DNA of 10,359 nt from an uncultured Xanthobacteraceae bacterium (lineage in GTDB: Bacteria; Pseudomonadota; Alphaproteobacteria; Rhizobiales; Xanthobacteraceae). The stretch lies in contig CATPCO010000331.1 of the NCBI GenBank assembly GCA_955652925.1, positions 1 to 10,359 on the forward strand, written 5' to 3'. Made by a program: the position numbers and the translations under genes. Below, in pieces: positions 5,028 to 10,359 of this stretch. Every line of letters starts with the position of its first letter. Positions within the stretch are counted from its first letter, which is position 1. The notes under the pieces are model-generated. The model was not told the DNA's origin. It saw only the letters and a list, made by a program, of their open reading frames with translations, and made no database searches.

Positions 5028-6005
5028 TCACCAGCGCGCCAGCACTGCCCCCCAGGTAAAGCCGCCGCCCATGGCTTCCATCATGACGAGATCGCCACGA
5101 TTGATCCGCCCATCGGCAACAGCGCATGTGAGAGCCAGAGGAATTGAGGCGGCCGAGGTGTTGCCATGCTTGGCGACCGTGGTGATCACCTTGTCCGGGG
5201 GTATGCCGAGCTTCTTTGCGGAATCGTCGATGATCCGCTGGTTGGCCTGATGCGGCACGAACCAATCGATGTCGGCGGCCGTATAGCCCGCTGCCTTGAG
5301 CGTATCTTCGATGACATCGGTTATCATCACGACCGCGTGCTTGAACACCGCCCGTCCCTCCATGCGGAGATGGCCGACGGTCTGGGTGGACGATGGCCCG
5401 CCATCAACGTAGAGCTTGGACTTGTGACGGCCGTCGGAGCGCAAGCTCGCGCTCAGAATGCCGCGGTCCTCCCGTGTGCCCGGTTCTGACCGCACTTCGA
5501 GCACGACGGCACCGGCACCGTCGCCAAACAGAACGCAGGTCGCGCGGTCGTTCCAGTCGAGGATGCGGGAGAACGTCTCCGAGCCGATGACCAGGGCGCG
5601 CTTGAATGCACCCGATTTGAGCAGACCATCAACCGTCGCAAGCCCAAATACAAATCCCGAGCACACGGCCTGCAGATCGAAAGCGGCACCGTGCGTGATA
5701 CCCAGGCCCGCCTGGACAGAAACGGCGCTGGCCGGAAACGTATTGTCCGGCGTCGAGGTTGCGAGCACGATCAGATCGATGGATTGTGCATCGATGCCGG
5801 CTGCGGCAAGCGCCGCGCGCGCGGCCTTGAGCGCCATCTCGGAAGTCGTTTCGCCCTCGGCCGCAATGTGGCGTTCGCGAATACCAGTACGCTGCCGGAT
5901 CCACTCGTCCGACGTGTCGACCATCTTTGAGAGCTCGGAATTGGTCAGAACACGGCTTGGGAGATAGCTGCCACATCCAAGCACGACCGAACGCGTCACC
6001 GTCAC
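5028..6005 (-). CDS. fabH: 3-oxoacyl-ACP synthase III (KAS III)
   Basis: A 325-residue condensing enzyme that joins acetyl-CoA to malonyl-ACP and so starts each fatty-acid chain. The Cys-His-Asn active site is intact: Cys115 in QAVCSGF, His252 in VPHQANQRI and Asn282 in KHGNTSAAS. The GDGAGAVVL segment (161-169) and the end GGGFTWGAVLARW are typical. Length is normal for the family. The start is a GTG at 6005-6003 whose bases overlap the plsX stop codon (GTGA), so it is probably translated by ribosomes finishing plsX. After the stop, the 120-base gap to ihfA holds a small hairpin, minus-strand CTCTCCCC-TGC-GGGAAGAG near 4995-5013, without a T run, then the ihfA promoter. Confidence 0.97.
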   Translation of the reverse strand: MTVTRSVVLGCGSYLPSRVLTNSELSKMVDTSDEWIRQRTGIRERHIAAEGETTSEMALKAARAALAAAGIDAQSIDLIVLATSTPDNTFPASAVSVQAGLGITHGAAFDLQAVCSGFVFGLATVDGLLKSGAFKRALVIGSETFSRILDWNDRATCVLFGDGAGAVVLEVRSEPGTREDRGILSASLRSDGRHKSKLYVDGGPSSTQTVGHLRMEGRAVFKHAVVMITDVIEDTLKAAGYTAADIDWFVPHQANQRIIDDSAKKLGIPPDKVITTVAKHGNTSAASIPLALTCAVADGRINRGDLVMMEAMGGGFTWGAVLARW

Positions 6006-7063
6006 GATGCCCGACTCCGCGGCACATTCGGCGTTGCTGAGGACTCCGGTGGCTTCGCAAGGGTCTGCCCGACTTTCGCAAGCAGTTCGTGTTGCACCAT
6101 CTCGTGTCCAATATCGATGGCGCAGGCAAAACCTTCCGCATCGGTCGCGCCGTGACTCTTGATAACAATGCCGTTGAGACCAAGGAACACGCCGCCATTG
6201 GACTTGCGCGGATCCATCTTGTCGCTGACCGCCCGAAACGCGCGCCGTGCCAGCAAATAACCGAGCCGGGTCGCGATGGTGCGGTTGAGCTCCTGTTTGA
6301 GAAGGTGAGCAAGCTGGCGCGCGGTACCCTCGGCGGCTTTGAGTGCAATATTCCCGGTAAAGCCCTCGGTCACGACCACGTCAGCCGTCCCCTTGCCGAT
6401 GTCATCGCCCTCGACGAAGCCGACGTAAGCAAGCTTCGGCCATTGCGCTTCGCGCAGCATCTGGCCGGCGCGGCGAACCTCCTCCAGTCCTTTCACCTCT
6501 TCAACCCCGATATTGAGCAGGCCGACGCTTGGTCTTTCGATGCCGAGGAGAACCCGCGCCATGGCGCTCCCCATGGCCGCGAGGTTGACGAGGTGGCGCG
6601 CGTCGGCTCCGATCGAAGCCCCAAGATCGAGCACGATGGATTCCCCGCGCAGCGTGGGCCAGATTGCTGCAATGGCCGGGCGCTCAATTCCGGGCATGGT
6701 TTTGAGCTCGAACTTCGCCATTGCCATGAGCGCGCCGGTGTTGCCGGCCGAGACCGCAACATCGGCTGAGCCCTTCTTCACTGCATCGATTGCAAGCCAC
6801 ATCGACGATTTCCAGCGTCCCTTGCGCAGCGCCTGGCTGGGTTTGTCGTTCATCTTGATGGCCACGTCCGTATGGACGATCTCGCAGCTCGCCTTGAGCT
6901 GCGGCCGGGTATCGAGCAGAGGCGCAAGGACTGCGCCATCGCCGAACAGCAAAAATTCGCTGTCGGGATAGCGCGCAAGGGACAATTCCGCTCCGGGAAC
7001 AACCACCGCAGCCCCATGGTCCCCCCCCATGGCGTCAAGCGCGATGCGGATTTTACGGGGCAT
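6002..7063 (-). CDS. plsX: Phosphate acyltransferase
   Basis: A 353-residue enzyme that makes acyl-phosphate from acyl-ACP; PlsY then transfers the acyl group to glycerol-3-phosphate in phospholipid synthesis. Family motifs in order: IALDAMGGDHG (7-17), SAGNTGALMA (105-114), GLLNIGVEEVKG (181-192), FVEGDD (216-221) and VVVTEGFTGNIALK (229-242). I chose the ATG at 7063 because the family begins directly with this strand. An upstream ATG at 7135 would add 24 unrelated residues and overlap yceD. That upstream ATG does have a GAGAAAGG before it, while the chosen one has no clear ribosome site. A run of eight G lies in codons 12-15 within the conserved MGGD. It overlaps fabH by 4 bases. Confidence 0.96.
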   Translation of the reverse strand: MPRKIRIALDAMGGDHGAAVVVPGAELSLARYPDSEFLLFGDGAVLAPLLDTRPQLKASCEIVHTDVAIKMNDKPSQALRKGRWKSSMWLAIDAVKKGSADVAVSAGNTGALMAMAKFELKTMPGIERPAIAAIWPTLRGESIVLDLGASIGADARHLVNLAAMGSAMARVLLGIERPSVGLLNIGVEEVKGLEEVRRAGQMLREAQWPKLAYVGFVEGDDIGKGTADVVVTEGFTGNIALKAAEGTARQLAHLLKQELNRTIATRLGYLLARRAFRAVSDKMDPRKSNGGVFLGLNGIVIKSHGATDAEGFACAIDIGHEMVQHELLAKVGQTLAKPPESSATPNVPRSRAS

Positions 7064-7112
7064 GGCGCAACAATACCGCGTCGGCGGCTGAACGCACAAC
7101 GGGGGCCGCCAT

Positions 7113-7673
7113 TCAGCTTCGCCTGCCGCTTCCATCCTTTCTCAAGGCGGCAAGCGCCGCGAACGGATGTGCATTATCATCACCCGCGCTGGGCGCCTGG
7201 AACACCGTTCCCGGTTTGCGCGGATATGGATCAATGCCCAGGATAAGAAATTCGGTAGCGAGGGCTCCAAGGTCGACCGTGCCCTCGCCCAGGGCTTCGA
7301 CTGCATCCTCGAGGGGGACTTCAATTTCTGCCGCCTCGTGTCTCCCCGCTTGCGGCGAAGGCACAAACACAAGATCGACAGCTTCATCCACTTCGTTTTC
7401 CATGGGGTCGAGGGTGACGACGCAAGTCTGACCGACAGTCGCCGAGACGCGGCCCACGAGATGCAAGCCACTGCGCCCATGGCGGGTAACGTCGAAGCTC
7501 GCTTCAAGCCGTGGCAGCCTCGCAAGGCCCGCCAGCGCGGCAACGGCTTCACGCTCCCGCTCATCGGGAGTGAGATCGATGTGCAATCCCGCCTCCGGCA
7601 CATCGGAGACGGAGAGTGGAACGTGCCAGCGGTTGGTGGCGGCCGCTGCCCGCTTGGTCCTGCGCTTACTCAT
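7113..7673 (-). CDS. DUF177 (YceD) family protein
   Basis: A 186-residue protein of the DUF177/YceD family, which in other organisms is linked to 23S ribosomal RNA accumulation and usually lies just before rpmF and plsX. Here the plsX gene follows after 49 bases, and rpmF is not between them, as is common in Hyphomicrobiales. Visible family features are LTPDERERE near the start, the GLHLVGRVSATVGQTCVVTLDP core with Cys84, an acidic middle (IEVPLEDAVE, typical of the family), and the DLGALATEFLILGIDPYPRKPG segment near the C terminus. The N terminus is basic (MSKRRTKRAA). The ATG overlaps the end of the chaperone gene by 8 bases, pointing to coupled translation. Confidence 0.88.
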   Translation of the reverse strand: MSKRRTKRAAAATNRWHVPLSVSDVPEAGLHIDLTPDEREREAVAALAGLARLPRLEASFDVTRHGRSGLHLVGRVSATVGQTCVVTLDPMENEVDEAVDLVFVPSPQAGRHEAAEIEVPLEDAVEALGEGTVDLGALATEFLILGIDPYPRKPGTVFQAPSAGDDNAHPFAALAALRKDGSGRRS

Positions 7674-8220
7674 GGCCGGCAGCCATTTTCAGCAGCCGCT
7701 GCGGATCGGGGAAGCTGATCTCGCCCTGCCCAAATCCGCCCTGCCCCGCCAGCTCACGCACGACCGCACGGCTGTAGATGGCCAAACGCCCAGCGTTGTC
7801 CGGTTTCAACGCGCCCGCAAAGACGTTCCGTCTAAGGGCAAAGACCAGCTCGTTCGCGTCGGAGGCCGCAAGGGCCGTCCGATACGCCGCCTGCCGGCCA
7901 TAAAACGCCTCTCCTATTCGACGCATCTTCCGGGGCACCGCGAGATCGCCGATTCCCATCTCCCGCATGTTAGCATCCATGTCACTGCAAAAAAGATCGA
8001 ACAGCTCCTGACCCAATTGCCGGCTTTCTGCCTCCCCATCCTGCAGATGACGCAAAACAAGAACGATATGGAGCATGAGCATCTCCAGCCGGCCGCTAAC
8101 GGTATCGGGGACGCCGTAGCTGCGGTAAAATGCCGGCGCCCGCGCCTGCGCCACGATGGCGCCATAGAGCGCAGCAATGCTGCCGGATTGGGAGTTAGGG
8201 GCAAATCTACGGAATATCAT
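7666..8220 (-). CDS. Cbp3-type ubiquinol-cytochrome c chaperone
   Basis: A 184-residue protein of the ubiquinol-cytochrome c chaperone family, the bacterial relatives of yeast Cbp3, which help build cytochrome b of the bc1 complex. Recognisable parts are ALYGAIVAQARAPAFYRSYGVPDTVSGR near the N terminus, LHIVLVLRHL, ELFDLFCSDMDANMREMGIGDL in the middle and MRRIGEAFYGRQAAY. These match the helical family core. It is the first gene of the minus-strand run chaperone-yceD-plsX-fabH and is divergent from bamE, with 76 bases between the starts. I could not pick out a convincing promoter for it there. The exact bacterial role is inferred from the family. Confidence 0.85.
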   Translation of the reverse strand: MIFRRFAPNSQSGSIAALYGAIVAQARAPAFYRSYGVPDTVSGRLEMLMLHIVLVLRHLQDGEAESRQLGQELFDLFCSDMDANMREMGIGDLAVPRKMRRIGEAFYGRQAAYRTALAASDANELVFALRRNVFAGALKPDNAGRLAIYSRAVVRELAGQGGFGQGEISFPDPQRLLKMAAGHE

Positions 8221-8258
8221 TGGGTTAGCTCGCGGCTCCGGCCGAAACAGGAGCCTCG

Positions 8259-8318
8259 ATGGCTCAAACGGGCAATCACACAGCGTTATCAGTGATATGG
8301 GGATGGCTGTTCCGATAG
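8259..8318 (+). CDS. Possible 19-residue upstream frame overlapping the bamE start
   Basis: An ATG at 8259 is preceded by AGGAG at good spacing, the best ribosome site in this intergenic region. It opens a 19-codon frame (starting MAQTGNH, ending WLFR) that stops at 8316-8318, about 20 bases inside bamE and in a different frame. BamE itself lacks a ribosome site, so translation of this frame could bring ribosomes to its start. It may equally be chance; the peptide itself shows no recognisable feature. Confidence 0.25.
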   Translation: MAQTGNHTALSVIWGWLFR

Positions 8319-8758
8319 CGAAATGGACCCGAGCGCCGCGTTCGGCTGCTGCGCTGAGCGCAGCCGTACTATTGACATTCGGCCTCTTGCTGGGCGGTTG
8401 CTTCTCCGAAACTTATCAGAAAGGGTACATCGTACCCGACGGGGCGCTGGAGCAAATTCCAGTCGGCTCCACCCAGGAGCAGGTTCTGCTCGTGCTTGGC
8501 ACGCCCTCCACCGTCGCAACGGTCAATGGCGAGGTGTTTTACTACATCTCCCAGCGTGCCGTGCGGCCCATCGGTTTCATGCCGGCACAGATGACGGATC
8601 AACGGGTGGTCGCGGTCTATTTCGACAAGCACAGAAGGGTGGAACGCCTTGCCGACTACGGCTTGAAAGATGGGCGAGTCTTCGATTTCGTGAGCCGCAC
8701 GACCCCCACCGGCGGCAAGGACACCGGCTTCATCGTAGGATTGTTCAAGATCTTCTAG
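8297..8758 (+). CDS. bamE: Outer membrane assembly lipoprotein BamE
   Basis: A 153-residue lipoprotein of the SmpA/BamE family, part of the BAM machine that inserts beta-barrel proteins in the outer membrane. A basic start is followed by a hydrophobic signal segment and lipobox LLGG-C with Cys35. The BamE core follows: GYIVPDGALEQIPVGSTQEQV, VLGTPSTV, FYYISQ and VVAVYFDKHRRVERLADYGL. I chose the ATG at 8297, giving a signal peptide of normal length; a second ATG two codons later (8303) is possible. Longer in-frame starts to 8177 would overlap the divergent chaperone gene and add polar sequence before the signal. There is no clear Shine-Dalgarno at either ATG. The stop overlaps the hppA stop. 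Confidence 0.92.
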   Translation: MGMAVPIAKWTRAPRSAAALSAAVLLTFGLLLGGCFSETYQKGYIVPDGALEQIPVGSTQEQVLLVLGTPSTVATVNGEVFYYISQRAVRPIGFMPAQMTDQRVVAVYFDKHRRVERLADYGLKDGRVFDFVSRTTPTGGKDTGFIVGLFKIF

Positions 8759-10359
8759 CGCGCCAGCACCGCGAGCAGAAGCAGCGCGACGATGTTGGTG
8801 ATCTTGATCATCGGATTGACTGCTGGTCCGGCCGTGTCCTTGTAGGGATCTCCCACGGTATCGCCGGTCACGGCCGCCTTGTGAGGCTCGGAGCCTTTGC
8901 CGCCGTAATGGCCGTCCTCGATGTATTTCTTTGCGTTATCCCAGGCGCCGCCCCCTGATGTCATGGAAATCGCGACGAACAGACCGGTCACGATGACGCC
9001 GAGCAGCATGGCTCCGACGGCGGAAAAGCCCGCCGACTTGCCGGCCGCTCCGCCGCCGGCGATCCAATAGATCAGAAAAAATACGACGATCGGCGAGAGC
9101 ACGGGCAACAATGAAGGCACGATCATTTGCTTGATCGCGGCGACGGTGAGGAGATCGACGGCCTTGCCGTAATCCGGCTTGTCGGTTCCAGCCATGATCC
9201 CGGGCTTTTCACGGAATTGCCGGCGCACCTCCTCCACAATGGCTGCGGCCGCCCGGCCAACCGCAGTCATTCCCAGCGCGCCGAACAAATAGGGCAGCAG
9301 GCCTCCGAACAGGAGGCCGGCGACGACATACGGATTGCTCAAGGAGAAATCCAGGTTGACCCCCTGAAAGTAGGGGTGATGCGCAGCATCCGAAATGAAG
9401 AATTGCAGGTCCTGATTGTAGGCTGCGAACAAGACCAGGGCGCCGAGGCCAGCTGAGCCGATGGCGTAGCCCTTGGTCACCGCTTTCGTGGTATTGCCGA
9501 CCGCGTCAAGCGCGGCAGTGGATTTACGCACCTCCTTGGGCAGGCCCGACATCTCGGCAATGCCGCCGGCATTGTCGGTCACCGGGCCGAAGGCGTCGAG
9601 CGCGACGATCATGCCTGCAAGCGAAAGCATGGTGGTCACCGCGATTGCGATGCCGAACAAGCCCGCAAGCTTAAACGTGATCAATATGCCGGCAATGATG
9701 ACGATGGGCGGCAGCGCTGTCGCTTCCAGTGAGACAGCCAGTCCTTGAATGATGTTGGTGCCGTGGCCCGTCAAGGAAGCCTTGGCAATCGACTGAACGG
9801 GCCGGAAATTCGTCCCGGTATAGTATTCGGTGATCCAGACGATCAGCCCGGTCACGAGCAGGCCGACGATGCCGCACACGAACAGCGAGGTGCCGCTATA
9901 GGACTGCCCTGGAACCGTGCCGAACCCGACGAGAAGCCAAGTCACCAGAGCGACGCCGACGAGCGAGAGGGCGCCAGTCACCAGGACGCCCTTGTAGAGG
10001 GCGCCCATGATCGATTGGGTCGGACCGAGCTTTACCGCAAAGGTGCCGATAATCGAGGTGATGATGCCGATGCCGCCGATCGCCAGCGGATAGGTCATCA
10101 TCCGCAGGAGCACGTCGGCTCCGGCGGTACGAAAGAAGATAGCCGCGAGCACCATGGTGGCGACCATCGTCACCGCGTAGGTTTCGAACAGGTCGGCAGC
10201 CATGCCCGCACAGTCACCGACGTTATCGCCGACATTGTCGGCGATGGTTGCAGGATTGCGCGGATCATCCTCGGGGATCCCGGCCTCAACCTTGCCGACC
10301 AGATCGCCGCCCACGTCGGCGCCCTTGGTGAAAATCCCTCCTCCGAGACGGGCGAAGAT
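8755..10359 (-). CDS. hppA: Membrane-bound proton-pumping pyrophosphatase, 5' end outside the window
   Basis: The C-terminal 534 residues of a membrane pyrophosphatase, which splits pyrophosphate and pumps H+ across the membrane; roughly the first quarter is beyond the right edge. The frame is open to the last base, so the GTG at 10314 is an internal Val, not a start. Active-site motifs are intact: GADVGGDLVGK and EDDPRNPATIADN near the fragment start, DAFGPVTDNAGG in the middle, and GDTVGDPYKDTAGPAVNP near the end. The motif GNTTKAVTKG has Lys and Thr (codons 9486-9484 and 9477-9475) where K+-dependent forms have Ala, marking the K+-independent class. Many hydrophobic spans are evident. It converges on bamE, with a 4-base overlap and no terminator between. 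Confidence 0.96.
   Translation of the reverse strand: MFARLGGGIFTKGADVGGDLVGKVEAGIPEDDPRNPATIADNVGDNVGDCAGMAADLFETYAVTMVATMVLAAIFFRTAGADVLLRMMTYPLAIGGIGIITSIIGTFAVKLGPTQSIMGALYKGVLVTGALSLVGVALVTWLLVGFGTVPGQSYSGTSLFVCGIVGLLVTGLIVWITEYYTGTNFRPVQSIAKASLTGHGTNIIQGLAVSLEATALPPIVIIAGILITFKLAGLFGIAIAVTTMLSLAGMIVALDAFGPVTDNAGGIAEMSGLPKEVRKSTAALDAVGNTTKAVTKGYAIGSAGLGALVLFAAYNQDLQFFISDAAHHPYFQGVNLDFSLSNPYVVAGLLFGGLLPYLFGALGMTAVGRAAAAIVEEVRRQFREKPGIMAGTDKPDYGKAVDLLTVAAIKQMIVPSLLPVLSPIVVFFLIYWIAGGGAAGKSAGFSAVGAMLLGVIVTGLFVAISMTSGGGAWDNAKKYIEDGHYGGKGSEPHKAAVTGDTVGDPYKDTAGPAVNPMIKITNIVALLLLAVLAR

Noticed and set aside
5629..6348. Minus-strand frame of 239 codons across the plsX-fabH junction
   Set aside because: It is in another frame from both enzymes on the same strand and has no recognisable motif.
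7064..7135. Longer plsX start at 7135
   Set aside because: It would add 24 residues not seen in the family and overlap yceD; kept only as a note because a ribosome-site-like sequence precedes it.
8177..8296. Longer bamE start at 8177
   Set aside because: It would overlap the divergent chaperone gene and put 40 mostly polar residues before the signal peptide.

Overview
The window is GC-rich DNA from an alphaproteobacterium, most likely of the order Hyphomicrobiales (Rhizobiales), near Bradyrhizobium, Rhodopseudomonas and their relatives. I base this on gene order (hppA, bamE, a Cbp3-type cytochrome bc1 chaperone, a DUF177/YceD protein, plsX, fabH, ihfA, merR), on a DUF3775 protein, and on a palindromic repeat containing GGCGGATTA/TAATCCGCC. 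The species assignment is inference; I had no search tool.

Layout. Positions 1-65 hold only the 3' half of a tRNA-Pro(GGG) gene. The 5' half does not pair with it, so this looks like the far attachment scar of an integrated element lying to the left. Positions 66-1170 have no conventional gene. They hold four diverged copies of a roughly 120-130 base unit, read on the minus strand. Each ends in a GAGCCCTGG/CCAGGGCTC hairpin, and in two copies the hairpin is followed by a run of six T. The copies sit as two closely spaced pairs and look like a family of small RNA genes I do not recognise. A possible 29-residue membrane peptide gene lies on the plus strand between the pairs. A cruciform-type palindrome at 1122-1173 separates this region from the genes.

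From 1193 to 8220 all genes are on the minus strand. In order of rising coordinate they are: an alpha/beta hydrolase fused to a class III adenylate cyclase, a GlsB/YeaQ-type small membrane protein, an RlpA-like lipoprotein (with Asn at a position where catalytic family members have Asp), a DUF3775 protein, a MerR-type regulator, ihfA, fabH, plsX, yceD and the Cbp3-type chaperone. The last five in transcription order (chaperone, yceD, plsX, fabH, then ihfA-merR from its own promoter) form the conserved core. Chaperone/yceD and plsX/fabH overlap, which indicates translational coupling. PlsX and FabH make the acyl-phosphate for phospholipid synthesis and start fatty-acid chains. IHF bends DNA. 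BamE, on the plus strand and divergent from the chaperone gene, belongs to the outer-membrane protein assembly machine.

At the right edge hppA, a membrane proton-pumping pyrophosphatase, converges on bamE; their stop codons share the same CTAG. Its 5' end is cut off by the window. The main candidates for something new are the four-copy RNA-like array, the Asp-to-Asn change in the RlpA-like protein, and the tRNA half-gene scar.
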